A stretch of 64,000 bases of DNA from Bacteroidota bacterium (lineage in GTDB: Bacteria; Bacteroidota; Bacteroidia; Chitinophagales; Chitinophagaceae): positions 146,241 to 210,240 of the forward strand of contig JAIUNW010000010.1 in assembly GCA_020161535.1 (NCBI GenBank), read 5' to 3'. The notes beneath the pieces are model-generated. The model was not told where the DNA came from and made no database searches. It was given only the letters and a program-made list of their open reading frames with translations. This document shows positions 45,096-55,743 of this stretch, piece after piece. Made by a program: the position numbers and the translations under genes. Position 1 is the first letter of the stretch. Each line of letters opens with the position of its first letter.

Positions 45096-46505
45096 ATGCG
45101 CAAAAAGAATATTACCCTCGAGCGGGTTTTGGTAGAAGATTATGCGGCTGAGGGAAAAGCGCTGGGCCGGGTGGAAGGCAAAGTGGTTTTTATTGAAGGG
45201 GCCGTACCCGGCGACCTGGTGGATGTGCGCCTGAGCAAGAACAAAAAAGACTGGGCAGAAGGAAAAGTGAGCGAAATTCACCAATTGTCCGACAAACGGG
45301 TGGCCCCTTTCTGCGAACATTTCGGCCTCTGTGGCGGATGCAAGTGGCAGATGTTGCCTTACGAACTGCAATTGCGCTACAAGCAACAGGAGGTAGAACA
45401 GAACCTGCGCCGCATCGGCAAGGTGAACCTGCCCCCGCTGTTACCCATTGTGGGCTGCGCCGATACCCGTTATTACCGCAACAAACTGGAGTTCACGTGC
45501 AGCAACCGGCGTTATTTGTTGCCGGGCGAGATCAGTGCCGGCGAAGAGATTCCCCAACAAAACGCCATCGGTTTCCACGTGCCGCGGGTGTTTGACAAAG
45601 CGATCGATATTTACAATTGCCACCTGATGGCCGAGCCCCAGAACCTGATTCGCAATACCATTCGCGACTATGCGGCGGCACAAGGCCTTCGCTATTATGA
45701 TATTCGCGAGCACCAGGGCTTTCTGCGGAATGTGGTGATCCGGGTACTGACCACCGGCGAAGTGATGGTGAACATGGTGTTTGGCAAGGAAGACAAAAAA
45801 GCGCGGATCGCCCTGCTCGATCACCTGCTGCAAAAAGTGCCGGCCATTACCAGCCTGCTCTATACCATCAACCAAAAATGGAACGACAGCCTGAACGACC
45901 AGGAACCCATACCCTATTTCGGAAAGGGCTATGCCATCGAAAAACTGGAGGACTTCCAATTCAAGATCGGGCCGAAGTCTTTTTTCCAAACCAATACCCG
46001 CCAGGGCGAAAAGCTCTACCAGCTTACCCGCCAATTTGCTGAACTAACCGGCCGTGAAACTGTTTATGACCTGTATTGCGGCACCGGCAGCATCGGCATT
46101 TTCCTGAGCCGGCAGGCCGCCAAAGTGATTGGCGTAGAAGTAGTGGCCGAAGCCATCGACGACGCGCGTGAGAATGCGGCGCTGAACGGGGTGCAGCATG
46201 CGCATTTTTTTGCAGGCGATGTGATCGAGATTTGTGACGACGCTTTTTTTGCCAGCCATGGCCAACCTGATGTGATTATTACTGATCCGCCGCGGGCAGG
46301 TATGCACGAAAAACTGGTGCAGAAGATTTTGGACATGGAAGCGCCGACCGTGGTGTATGTAAGCTGCAATCCCGCTACCCAGGCCCGCGACCTGAACTTG
46401 CTGGATGCGAAATATGATGTAATCAATGTGCAGCCGGTGGATATGTTTCCGCATACACACCATATTGAAAATATTGTACAGTTAAAAAGAAGGAATAATA
46501 GATGA
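45096..46505 (+). CDS. rlmD: 23S rRNA uracil-C5 methyltransferase (RlmD/RumA-type)
   Basis: A 469-residue RNA methyltransferase. A TRAM domain is at the N-terminus (to about 60). The iron-sulfur cysteines are Cys73, Cys79, Cys82 and one more around CH at DIYNCH. The catalytic core has YDLYCGTGSIGIFL (SAM motif I) and the nucleophile Cys424 in YVSCNPATQARDL, with DPPRAG before it. It modifies U1939 or a similar 23S site. The stop overlaps the first rhomboid gene (ATGA). Confidence 0.93.
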   Translation: MRKKNITLERVLVEDYAAEGKALGRVEGKVVFIEGAVPGDLVDVRLSKNKKDWAEGKVSEIHQLSDKRVAPFCEHFGLCGGCKWQMLPYELQLRYKQQEVEQNLRRIGKVNLPPLLPIVGCADTRYYRNKLEFTCSNRRYLLPGEISAGEEIPQQNAIGFHVPRVFDKAIDIYNCHLMAEPQNLIRNTIRDYAAAQGLRYYDIREHQGFLRNVVIRVLTTGEVMVNMVFGKEDKKARIALLDHLLQKVPAITSLLYTINQKWNDSLNDQEPIPYFGKGYAIEKLEDFQFKIGPKSFFQTNTRQGEKLYQLTRQFAELTGRETVYDLYCGTGSIGIFLSRQAAKVIGVEVVAEAIDDARENAALNGVQHAHFFAGDVIEICDDAFFASHGQPDVIITDPPRAGMHEKLVQKILDMEAPTVVYVSCNPATQARDLNLLDAKYDVINVQPVDMFPHTHHIENIVQLKRRNNR

Positions 46506-47095
46506 GACCATTAACCCCTGTTGTAAAGAATTTTCTGATCGCCAATGTGCTGATCTTTCTATTGCAGTTGTACCTGGAAAAAAGCGGTAACTGGTTCCTC
46601 AACCAGTATTGTGCCCTGATGCCATTGGGCATGGGTTTTAAACCCTGGCAATTGATCACTTATATGTTCATGCACGGCGGCTGGGCGCATATTTTCTTCA
46701 ATATGTTTACGCTGTACATGTTTGGTCCGCAGTTGGAAGAGGTCTGGGGTTCCAAACGCTTTTTCAATTTCTATATCATCTGCGGTATCGCCGCTGGTGT
46801 CGCCCAGCTTTTTATGGGTGGCAACGCGCCGGCCGTGGGCGCATCGGGTGCCATCATGGGCGTGATGGCTGGATTTGCGTATTTATTTCCCAATGTGGCG
46901 GTATATATCATGTTTATTCCCATCCCGGTAAAAGTTAAATTTGTAATACCTGCCCTCATGGCCATTGACCTGTTTGGGGCAGTGAACCCATCCACCGGCG
47001 ATAATGTAGCCCACTGGGCCCACCTTGGTGGCGCACTTTGCGGCCTCTTACTCGTGATCTGGTGGAACAAAACCAACCGTCGCAATTTTTATTAA
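46502..47095 (+). CDS. rhomboid family intramembrane serine protease
   Basis: A 197-residue protein with six membrane segments. The catalytic pair is Ser115 in GASGAIMG and His174 in HWAHLGG; HGGWAHIFFNM at 58-68 contains the conserved oxyanion histidine and asparagine. Rhomboids cleave membrane-anchored proteins within the bilayer. It overlaps rlmD (ATGA) and is followed after seven bases by a degenerate homologue. Confidence 0.9.
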   Translation: MRPLTPVVKNFLIANVLIFLLQLYLEKSGNWFLNQYCALMPLGMGFKPWQLITYMFMHGGWAHIFFNMFTLYMFGPQLEEVWGSKRFFNFYIICGIAAGVAQLFMGGNAPAVGASGAIMGVMAGFAYLFPNVAVYIMFIPIPVKVKFVIPALMAIDLFGAVNPSTGDNVAHWAHLGGALCGLLLVIWWNKTNRRNFY

Positions 47096-47102
47096 GGAAG
47101 TC

Positions 47103-48023
47103 ATGAGCCTGTCTGAAGAGAAAAGCCGGAAAAAAATGCTGCTGGGCGCCGATGGCAACGCCCTGGTGAACCTGGTGGTGGTGATTGCCGTGGCCTTTGT
47201 GCTGCTGAAATTTGTGTTGGTGATTTACCAGCTCGGCGGACTCAACGTGGCGGCCTACGAACCCAATGTATTCAACTGGTTCGCGATGCCGGCCAGCCTG
47301 GAAAAATTACTCACCCGGCCCTGGACCATCATCACGTCATTCTTTGTGCACAAGGAAGTGATCAGTATGGTGGCCAACCTGCTCTGGCTCTGGATGTTTG
47401 GTTATATTCTGCAAGACCTGACCGGCAACCGAAAACTGGTGCCTGTATTTCTCTATGGCGGTATTGCCGGGGCCATTGCTTTTACGGGCATGACCTACCT
47501 GCTGCCCAAGCTGCGGCCGCTGATCGACGAAAGCTGGTATTATAATTCAAATGCGGCCGTGATGGCCGTAGCCGTGGCCACCACCACCGTGGCACCCGAT
47601 TACCGCATCTTCCCCATGGTGAATGGCGGTATTCCGCTCTGGATCATTTCCGCCATTTTTGTGATCGTCGATTTTGCGAGCATTGGCACAGCACCCGCTA
47701 TTTTTATATCACACCTTGCGGGCGGCATCATAGGTTTTGTATTCATCTACCAGATGCGGCGCGGCAGCGATTGGAGTGTGCCCATTAACAGCTTCTTCGA
47801 CTGGGTGCTCAACCTGGCCAATCCCGATAAGCCTGCTGCAAAAAAGAAACGCGATGAATTTTTTTATAAAGTGAGCGGCAAAGCACCCTTCACCAAAACG
47901 CCGCATATTACCCAAAGCCGCATTGATCAAATACTCGATAAGATCAATTCGCAGGGTTATCACTTGTTAACGGATGAAGAAAAAGACATCCTCCGCCGGG
48001 CAGCCAATGAAGATGATTTGTAA
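47103..48023 (+). CDS. rhomboid-like protein with lost catalytic serine (probable pseudoprotease)
   Basis: A 306-residue rhomboid-fold protein. The serine-bearing helix that reads GxSxxVMA in active relatives is NSNAAVMAVAVATTTVAP here, with Asn150 in the serine position. The second-helix histidine is retained as His204 in SHLAGGIIGF, and a cytoplasmic C-terminal tail of about 85 residues follows. Rhomboid pseudoproteases (iRhom/derlin-like) regulate trafficking or degradation in eukaryotes; bacterial roles are unknown. Adjacency to the active rhomboid suggests a regulatory partner, which is inference. Confidence 0.78.
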   Translation: MSLSEEKSRKKMLLGADGNALVNLVVVIAVAFVLLKFVLVIYQLGGLNVAAYEPNVFNWFAMPASLEKLLTRPWTIITSFFVHKEVISMVANLLWLWMFGYILQDLTGNRKLVPVFLYGGIAGAIAFTGMTYLLPKLRPLIDESWYYNSNAAVMAVAVATTTVAPDYRIFPMVNGGIPLWIISAIFVIVDFASIGTAPAIFISHLAGGIIGFVFIYQMRRGSDWSVPINSFFDWVLNLANPDKPAAKKKRDEFFYKVSGKAPFTKTPHITQSRIDQILDKINSQGYHLLTDEEKDILRRAANEDDL

Positions 48024-48032
48024 ATTCATGTA

Positions 48033-49175
48033 ATGGCATCTTTTTTTCGCGCTTTCACAAAGAAAATCTTCGTGCTTGTGACAGTGTTGGTGTCGGCGCT
48101 GTTCCTGATCGCCTGCTCGGCCTGGTGGCTGGAACCCGGACAACGCTGGTGGGTGGGCATTCTCGGCGTGGGTTTCGCTTTTCTTTTTTTCGCCGCGCTG
48201 GCGCTCCTGGTATTTTGGATAACGGTTCGATCGCGCTGGTTTATGTTGCCCTTGCTGGTACTCTTGCTTGGCTGGCGCCCCCTCAACGCTTTTTTTGCAC
48301 TGCATCCCTTCGCGCATCGACAGGCCGAAAAAATGGAAGGCAGCATTCGCGTCATGCAATGGAATGTTGCCCGTTTCGATGAAATGAACCACCTGCCGGG
48401 ATCACCGCGATCAAAACGCAAGCAGTTACTGGATTATATCCGGCAGCAGAATCCTGATATCATCTGTATGCAGGAATTTCTTGAAACCCGCACCGGTAAA
48501 CTGTTACAACCCAACATCCGCTATTTCAGAGACACCCTTGGTTTTAAATACTATGCGTATGCAATGGATCACCGGCAGCGCGACAGCCTCTATGAACATG
48601 GCATCGCCATCTTTTCCAAATTTCCGATTGTCAATACGGTGCGATACAAGTTCGGCGGACCGAAAACATTTAAAGCTGATGAGAGTTATGCTTATGCAGA
48701 TGTGGTTATTAAAGGGCAGACCATTCGCGTCATGACCACCCACCTGCAAAGCCTGTTGCTGGGTAAGAAAGAGCTCGAATCGGTTGAAGAGATGAAGGCA
48801 AAAAAAGAAGTGGACCTCGACCAGTCGAAAGGCATCTTCAAAAAATTCCGCCAGGCCTATGTTTTTCGACAACAGCAGGCCGACAAGATAAGGGCCTCGC
48901 TCGATACCAGCCGCTATCCGGTTATTTTCTGCGCCGATTTCAACGACGTGCCCAATAGTTATGTGTACCACCATATCTTGGGCGATCGCCAGGACGCCTG
49001 GACCAGCAAGGGCTTCGGCATCGGCCGAACATTCAGTTATATTAGTCCCACGTTGCGCATCGACTATATCTTCGCCGACCCGCGCTTTACCGTAGGCCAG
49101 GTGCACACCCCGCACCCCGCCCTTTCCGACCATTACCCGGTGATTGCAGATCTTTTTCTGCCGGGTGAAAAATAG
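48033..49175 (+). CDS. endonuclease/exonuclease/phosphatase family protein with membrane anchor
   Basis: A 380-residue protein with two or three N-terminal membrane helices (about 10-90) and an EEP hydrolase domain. Motifs: MQWNVARFDE (Asn), IICMQEF (catalytic Glu), the HGIAIFSKFPI segment, CADFNDVPNS (Asp-x-Asn) and the terminal SDHYPV (Asp-His). EEP enzymes cleave phosphodiester bonds in nucleic acids or lipids. The membrane anchor hints at a lipid or extracellular substrate. Confidence 0.87.
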   Translation: MASFFRAFTKKIFVLVTVLVSALFLIACSAWWLEPGQRWWVGILGVGFAFLFFAALALLVFWITVRSRWFMLPLLVLLLGWRPLNAFFALHPFAHRQAEKMEGSIRVMQWNVARFDEMNHLPGSPRSKRKQLLDYIRQQNPDIICMQEFLETRTGKLLQPNIRYFRDTLGFKYYAYAMDHRQRDSLYEHGIAIFSKFPIVNTVRYKFGGPKTFKADESYAYADVVIKGQTIRVMTTHLQSLLLGKKELESVEEMKAKKEVDLDQSKGIFKKFRQAYVFRQQQADKIRASLDTSRYPVIFCADFNDVPNSYVYHHILGDRQDAWTSKGFGIGRTFSYISPTLRIDYIFADPRFTVGQVHTPHPALSDHYPVIADLFLPGEK

Positions 49176-49188
49176 TAGACAATCGCGC

Positions 49189-49196
49189 TATTTTTG
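49189..49196 (+). promoter_or_regulatory. -7 element of cysS (TATTTTTG)
   Basis: TATTTTTG matches TAnnTTTG and ends six bases before ATG 49203. The alternative TTG start at 49194 lies inside this box, so the ATG start is preferred. The -33 box is weak. Confidence 0.45.
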
Positions 49197-49202
49197 CAGC
49201 CT

Positions 49203-50702
<1,500 letters not shown>

Positions 50703-50723
50703 ACACACCCGACTCAATATACC

Positions 50724-53700
50724 ATGCGCATTTATCTATTGGTTGCTTTGCTATTAGTAGCAAGTTTGTATGCCTGTAATTTCAACAAAAAGACATCACG
50801 CGTGCTGGTCTTCAGCGAAACCCTTGGCTGGCACCATGAATCGATCGGCGCCGGGCAGCAGGCCATTTGGAAACTTGGCCAGGAAAATGGTTTTGCGGTA
50901 GACACCACCTCAGACCCCATTTATTTCACCGACGATAGTTTGCAGCATTATTCGGCGGTTGTATTTCTCAATACCACCGGCGATGTGTTGAACCAGGCAC
51001 AGCAAAATGCATTTGAACGATTCATCCAGGCCGGTGGCGGCTTTGTAGGTGTCCATTCGGCGGCCGACACCGAGTACGATTGGAACTGGTATGGTAAACT
51101 GGTGGGCGCTTATTTTCTCGATCACCCGGGCATTACCGATAGTTTTCCGAATGTGCAGAAAGCCAATTTCAAAATCATTGACAACAGCCATCCGGCAACC
51201 GCCGGTTTACCCAATCCCTGGCAGCGTACCGATGAGATTTACAGTTTCAAAAAGATTTCGAAAGACATCAAATGGCTGATCTCGGTTGATGAAACATCCT
51301 ACCATGGTGGCAAGAATGGCAATGCACATCCCGTAAGTTGGTACCACGATTACGATGGCGGTCGTTCGTTTTATACCAATTTGGGCCATACCGATGAGAG
51401 TTATAAAGAGCCTTTGTTCCTGCAACATTTGCTGGGTGGTATACAATATGCGATGGGCGATGGCGAAGCGCTGGATTACAGCCGCGTGCGTACCCAGAAT
51501 GTACCCGATGAAGATCGGTTTACGAAAACGCAGTTGGTCAGCGGACAGTTTTTCGAGCCCACCGAAATGACGATTTTGCCCAACCTGGATATATTGGTTG
51601 CGCAGCGTCGCGGGGAGATCATGCTGGTGAAGAATGGCAGCCACCAGGCCAAGCAGGTGGGCTTCCTGAATGCGTATTATAAAACTTTGAAGGGCAATGC
51701 CAATGCTGAAGAAGGAGTGTTGGGTTTGCAAGCCGATCCCAATTTTGCGAAGAACCACCTGGTGTATATTTTTTACAGCCCGGCCGATACCTCGGTAAAC
51801 CGCCTCTCCCGTTTCAAATTTGAAAACGATTCACTCAATACCGATACCGAAGAAGTTATACTGCAGTTTTACAGCCAGCGGGAGATTTGTTGCCATACCG
51901 GTGGATCGATTGCCTTTGACAAAGATGGCCTGCTATTCGTGTCGACCGGCGACAACAGCACGCCATTTGACGAAGCCAAACAACCCTATGTGAGTCATGG
52001 GTATGCGCCGCTCGATGATCGTCCCGGTCACGAGCAATACGATGCGCGCCGTTCGTCCGGCAATGCCAACGACCTGCGCGGCAAGATCTTACGGATACGC
52101 GTAAACGATGCGGGCACGTATTCTATTCCTGACGGCAACCTATACCCGAAGAACAAGCCCGGCACCCGCCCGGAGATTTATGTGCAGGGCAATCGCAATC
52201 CCTATCGTATTTCGGTCGACAAAAAGAATGGTTGGTTGTATTGGGGCGAAGTAGGTCCCGATGCCAATGTGGATAGTTTAGCCACACGCGGCCCACGCGG
52301 TTACGATGAAGTGAACCAGGCGCGCAAAGCCGGTAATTTCGGCTGGCCATATTTTGTGGGGAATAACTATGCGTATCACCAATACGATTATGCCACCGGT
52401 GCACTGGGCCCGGCATTCAATGCCGCGAAAGTGTACAATGCATCGCGAAACAATACCGGTATCAAAGACCTGCCACCCGCACAGCCTGCATTCATTTGGT
52501 ACCCCTATGATGCGTCGCCCGATTTTCCTTCGGTGAAAAGTGGTGGTCGCAATGCGATGGCGGGGCCGGTGTATTATACCGACCTGTACCCCGACAGCAC
52601 GCGCTTGCCGGATTATTACAATGGCAAACTGTTTATCTACGACTGGATCCGCAACTGGATCAAGGTAGTAACCATGGAACCCAATGGCGACTTCTCCTAT
52701 ATGGAGCCCTTTATGGACAACACGAAGTTTCACAACGTGATCGACATGGAAGTGGGGCCCGACGGGCGTTTGTATTTGTTGGAGTATGGTTCGGGTTGGT
52801 TTATGAAGAACCCCGATGCGGGGCTGTCGCGGATTGATTACAACAAAGGCAATCGTCCGCCGCATGTAACCGGCCTCGAAGTGGACAAACTATCAGGCCC
52901 GCTGCCGCTAACTGTCAAAGCAACCGTTACCGCCCGTGACCCCGAGGGTAAAAAACTGTCTTATCACTGGGATTTGGGCGATGGTACCAAGATCGACAAC
53001 GACCAGGCCAGTATAACGCATACGTATAAGCGCGGTGGTGATTTTCAGGTAGCCGTTACCGTTAGTGATGCCGAGAAATTAACCGCGAGTGCAAGCGCCG
53101 TTACGGTGGTGGCGGGTAATAGCAGTCCGCTGCTCGATATTACCACCAGCGGCAACAAAACATTCTATTTCCCTGGGGTGCCGGTAGCCTACGATGTGTC
53201 ACTCACCGACCCGGATGAACCGGGGCTAAAAACCATGACCGGTGCCGGCAAAACAGCGGCGGTTACGGAGGGTTTGTTTGTGTCTACTGCTTACCAGCAG
53301 GGTGTAGACAAAGCGGGGGCCAGCCTGGGTCACCAGCAAGTGAGCGGTTTGCAGATGGGCAAGGGTTTGGTGAACAGTCTTGATTGCAAGAGCTGTCACA
53401 AGGAGGCGGAAAAAAGTATTGGTCCGTCGTGGATGGCCGTGGCCGCCAAATACAAAACCCGTGCAGATGCCACCGACTACCTGGTGAACAAAGTGATCTC
53501 GGGTGGCAGTGGTGTTTGGGGTGAAGTGGCGATGGCGGCGCACCCGACATTGAAGCCCGATGATGCGCGGCTGATGATCGGTTGGATCAGGTCGCTCGCC
53601 AACAAAGGCGCCGTGAAAAAATCGATGTTGCCCGAAGGCGCTGTGATGCCTTCGGCCGAAGAAGCAGCCAAAGGAACACAGTTGGTCATCTCGGCTATTT

Positions 53701-54083
53701 ATACCGACAAAGGCGCCGTGAACGTGAAACCACTCACCGCAGATGCGGTAGTGAGTTTGGCCTCGCCGCGGTTGGTGATCGATTGGGAATTACCGGCGGA
53801 TGGATCCAGGGAGTTGGGGATGCTTGACCTGACGGGCATTAAATCGATCAGTACGGCCTTTAACGGGAAAGCTGCGCTGCTGAGTGGTTATACTATTGAG
53901 GTAAGGCTTGATTCACCCAAGGGAGATCTAATTGGGTCGGCGAAAGTGAATGAGGGCAGCCGTGCCCCGGAGATAAAGCTCAGCCCTGTGGAGGGAGCGC
54001 ACAAAGTGTTTCTGGTGAGTAAGGCATTGCCGGGGGAGAAGGGGAAGGTGGTTTGGGGGGTGTTGCGGTTCGGTGTGCGGTGA
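50724..54083 (+). CDS. multidomain lipoprotein: ThuA, glucose/sorbosone dehydrogenase-like, PKD, cytochrome c
   Basis: A 1119-residue lipoprotein (signal ending SLYAC, Cys18). Domains in order: ThuA-like (about 25-245, HHESIGAGQQAIW, GGGFVGVHSAADTEYDW), a PQQ-type sugar dehydrogenase beta-propeller (about 265-700, GDNSTPFDEA, QGNRNPYRIS), a PKD domain (about 715-800, YHWDLGDGTKIDND), a c-type heme site CKSCH (888-892) and a C-terminal beta-sandwich (CBM6-like). This arrangement is common in Bacteroidota sugar-oxidising proteins. It likely oxidises a sugar or sugar alcohol and passes electrons to the fused heme. Confidence 0.88.
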   Translation: MRIYLLVALLLVASLYACNFNKKTSRVLVFSETLGWHHESIGAGQQAIWKLGQENGFAVDTTSDPIYFTDDSLQHYSAVVFLNTTGDVLNQAQQNAFERFIQAGGGFVGVHSAADTEYDWNWYGKLVGAYFLDHPGITDSFPNVQKANFKIIDNSHPATAGLPNPWQRTDEIYSFKKISKDIKWLISVDETSYHGGKNGNAHPVSWYHDYDGGRSFYTNLGHTDESYKEPLFLQHLLGGIQYAMGDGEALDYSRVRTQNVPDEDRFTKTQLVSGQFFEPTEMTILPNLDILVAQRRGEIMLVKNGSHQAKQVGFLNAYYKTLKGNANAEEGVLGLQADPNFAKNHLVYIFYSPADTSVNRLSRFKFENDSLNTDTEEVILQFYSQREICCHTGGSIAFDKDGLLFVSTGDNSTPFDEAKQPYVSHGYAPLDDRPGHEQYDARRSSGNANDLRGKILRIRVNDAGTYSIPDGNLYPKNKPGTRPEIYVQGNRNPYRISVDKKNGWLYWGEVGPDANVDSLATRGPRGYDEVNQARKAGNFGWPYFVGNNYAYHQYDYATGALGPAFNAAKVYNASRNNTGIKDLPPAQPAFIWYPYDASPDFPSVKSGGRNAMAGPVYYTDLYPDSTRLPDYYNGKLFIYDWIRNWIKVVTMEPNGDFSYMEPFMDNTKFHNVIDMEVGPDGRLYLLEYGSGWFMKNPDAGLSRIDYNKGNRPPHVTGLEVDKLSGPLPLTVKATVTARDPEGKKLSYHWDLGDGTKIDNDQASITHTYKRGGDFQVAVTVSDAEKLTASASAVTVVAGNSSPLLDITTSGNKTFYFPGVPVAYDVSLTDPDEPGLKTMTGAGKTAAVTEGLFVSTAYQQGVDKAGASLGHQQVSGLQMGKGLVNSLDCKSCHKEAEKSIGPSWMAVAAKYKTRADATDYLVNKVISGGSGVWGEVAMAAHPTLKPDDARLMIGWIRSLANKGAVKKSMLPEGAVMPSAEEAAKGTQLVISAIYTDKGAVNVKPLTADAVVSLASPRLVIDWELPADGSRELGMLDLTGIKSISTAFNGKAALLSGYTIEVRLDSPKGDLIGSAKVNEGSRAPEIKLSPVEGAHKVFLVSKALPGEKGKVVWGVLRFGVR

Positions 54084-54115
54084 GATCACGGTGGTGGTTT
54101 TCGTGTCGATTTTTT

Positions 54116-54202
54116 GTTTCTCGCGGAGGGTGTTTTTGAATAAGAGCTACTCGCTAATGAGTTTCTAACGGAGCTTGTTTCACGCAGAGACCGCGGAGGG
54201 AC
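54116..54202. repeat. two copies of a GTTTC(T/A)CGC...GGAGGG dispersed repeat
   Basis: 54177-54202 matches the minus strand of 28228-28253 at 23 of 26 positions. A shorter copy with the central part deleted (GTTTCTCGCGGAGGG) is at 54116-54130. Short CGCAGAG/GCGGAGG repeats of this style are found scattered in many Bacteroidota genomes. No gene is encoded. Confidence 0.6.
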
Positions 54203-54333
54203 AGAGGGGTTGCGGTGGGATAGGTTTCGTTTATCGATAGAAAATCCCGAAAATCGACGATATTTTGACACTGATCGAAGAGATTCGCAGATGGCCCGGT
54301 TTCGGGCCATCTTTGTATTGTCAAACGAACGAA

Positions 54334-54540
54334 ATCCTATCCTGAGAAAGCCGAAATATCCGAATCCTGAGAAAGCCGAAGTGTCCAAATCCTGAGAAAA
54401 CCGAAGAAAGTCCAATCCTGGTGAAACCGAAAGCCTCAAATCCTTAGAAAACCGAAAGAACCCAATCCTGAGAAACACCTGGAACCAAGTCCTGAGAAAC
54501 CCGAAGCCCCCAATCCTAAGAAACCGAAGAAATCCGAGCA
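54334..54540. repeat. degenerate ATCCTGAGAAAGCCGAA tandem repeats, about 24-27 bp
   Basis: Eight or nine variants of ATCCTGAGAAA(G/A)CCGAA follow each other with a period near 25 bases. Read on the minus strand they give a repetitive Phe-Leu-Arg-Ile-Gly frame (173 codons overall, 54607-54086), which looks like a repeat artefact rather than a protein. The sense matches the patch at 28435-28615. Confidence 0.65.
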
Positions 54541-54605
54541 GAAAAATCATTGTCCAGTCCATTATCCATTGAAGTTCAGTAGAAATCGTCCCATCCAAAA
54601 GATTC

Positions 54606-54635
54606 AACCGCTCCCCGTCCAGGAGCGGTTTTTTT
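54606..54635 (+). terminator. rho-independent terminator
   Basis: AACCGCTCC (54606-54614) pairs with GGAGCGGTT (54622-54630) around a seven-base loop and runs into TTTTTTT to 54635. It lies about 520 bases after the big lipoprotein gene and just before the cassette-like island. Confidence 0.85.
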
Positions 54636-54687
54636 GTGCGCTAAAGCGCTGTGATATAGTCCGCTGCTGAAGACTACTAAAGAGTCG

Positions 54688-55014
54688 TAACGCGGTCTGG
54701 TGCCAAATTCAGTCGTCAAAGAACAAAGCCGAACGAAGCCCGAAGCTTAAAAACATCGGCAAAGAACTGTGCCGCAACCTCTGAATCCAGTCGAATGCTA
54801 CTTGACTAACAGACCCCATCCGAGCAGTTTTGTTTAAGTGCTTGTAATAGGGCACATTCAATACTTAAAACGCAGTCCAAATCGATTTTCGCTGGCGCAG
54901 CCGCGTTTTACGCATTTTAACAGAAATCTTATTGAGCTTCCGTAATTTGAATAAAAGTAAGCTTTCAACAAATTGCGTATTATGCGGCAATACAGACGTT
55001 ATGGGCAAGTTTTG
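54688..55014. other. candidate cassette-boundary element (weak attC-like inverted ends)
   Basis: The ends are loosely inverted: TAACGCGGTCTGGTGCC at 54688-54704 faces GGCAATACAGACGTTA at 54986-55001. The right side continues into GTTATGGGCAAGTTTTG (54998-55014). The reverse of that sequence, with two changes, appears at 55738-55754 on the other side of the toxin-antitoxin genes. The interior, about 280 bases, holds no gene and is AT-rich; I see nothing else in it. Confidence 0.4.
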
Positions 55015-55061
55015 AAAACACCCTAGCACGGCAGCATCCAGAAACCTGCTTTAAAAATAGG

Positions 55062-55090
55062 TTGTACTATAGTGAAACATTGTATATTTG
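55062..55090 (+). promoter_or_regulatory. promoter of the toxin-antitoxin operon
   Basis: TTG at 55062-55064, an 18-base spacer and TATATTTG at 55083-55090 fit the Bacteroidota consensus. The predicted transcript start is at or very near the GTG at 55095, so the toxin mRNA may be leaderless. Confidence 0.6.
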
Positions 55091-55094
55091 CGCT

Positions 55095-55442
55095 GTGAGC
55101 CAAAAATCGAAGCAAAGAACCATCCTATTTTTCAAGAACTATTTTCAGGAGTTCTTCGAGAGGCAAAACGCTAAGGTAAAGGCCAAGATCATCTGGACAT
55201 TTGATTTGATTGAAGAACTGGCACGCGTACCCGAGACATATTTAAAACACATTGAAGGCACGGAAGGGATTTTTGAAATTCGGGTGCAAGTTGCCAGCGA
55301 TATTTTTCGAATTTTCTGCTTTTTCGATAAAGGTCAATTGGTTGTATTGGCAAATGGATTTCAGAAGAAAACACAAAAGACACCAAAGGGCGAGATTGAA
55401 ATGGCGGTTAGAATAAAAAAGGAATATGAAAGCCAAAAATAG
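55095..55442 (+). CDS. higB: RelE/ParE-type toxin (HigB-like)
   Basis: A 115-residue toxin if GTG 55095 is the start; the frame is open to a TTG at 55062, but that is the promoter -33 box. Family features include EELARVPETYLKHIEGTEGIFEIRV, FRIFCFFDKGQLVVLANGFQKKTQKTP and a basic tail. HigB-like proteins are ribosome-dependent mRNA endonucleases. Toxin-first order and the overlap with an XRE antitoxin (17 bases) support the HigBA assignment. Confidence 0.85.
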   Translation: MSQKSKQRTILFFKNYFQEFFERQNAKVKAKIIWTFDLIEELARVPETYLKHIEGTEGIFEIRVQVASDIFRIFCFFDKGQLVVLANGFQKKTQKTPKGEIEMAVRIKKEYESQK

Positions 55443-55731
55443 AAATATAACGACACTTGAAGAGTTCAAAGAGAAGAACTACGGCAAGCGCGGTACAAAA
55501 AAGCGCGATGAATTGGAGGCCGGTTACGAGAACTTCAAAATTGGTGTACTACTTCAACAAGCCCGATTGGAAAAAGGACTGACTCAGGAAGAACTCGCTG
55601 AAAGGGTCGGCACCACTAAGTCATATATATCCAAAATCGAGAACAATATCAAAGAAGTCAGGATTTCGACGCTTCAGAAGATAGTTGAATTAGGCTTTAA
55701 TGGGCATTTGGATTTATCCATTAGGCTTTAG
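55426..55731 (+). CDS. higA: XRE-family antitoxin (HigA-like)
   Basis: A 101-residue protein with a helix-turn-helix (LLQQARLEKGLTQEELAERVGTTKSYISKIENN) in its second half and a charged N-terminal region. It presumably neutralises the upstream toxin and represses the shared promoter. Its start overlaps the toxin stop by 17 bases. The closing inverted repeat begins 13 bases after its stop. Confidence 0.85.
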   Translation: MKAKNRNITTLEEFKEKNYGKRGTKKRDELEAGYENFKIGVLLQQARLEKGLTQEELAERVGTTKSYISKIENNIKEVRISTLQKIVELGFNGHLDLSIRL

Positions 55732-55743
55732 CCATACGAAAAC

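Noticed and set aside
54086..54607. 173-codon minus-strand frame with FLRIG repeats
   Set aside because: It is the translation of a tandem DNA repeat patch with no signal, RBS or homologous pattern.
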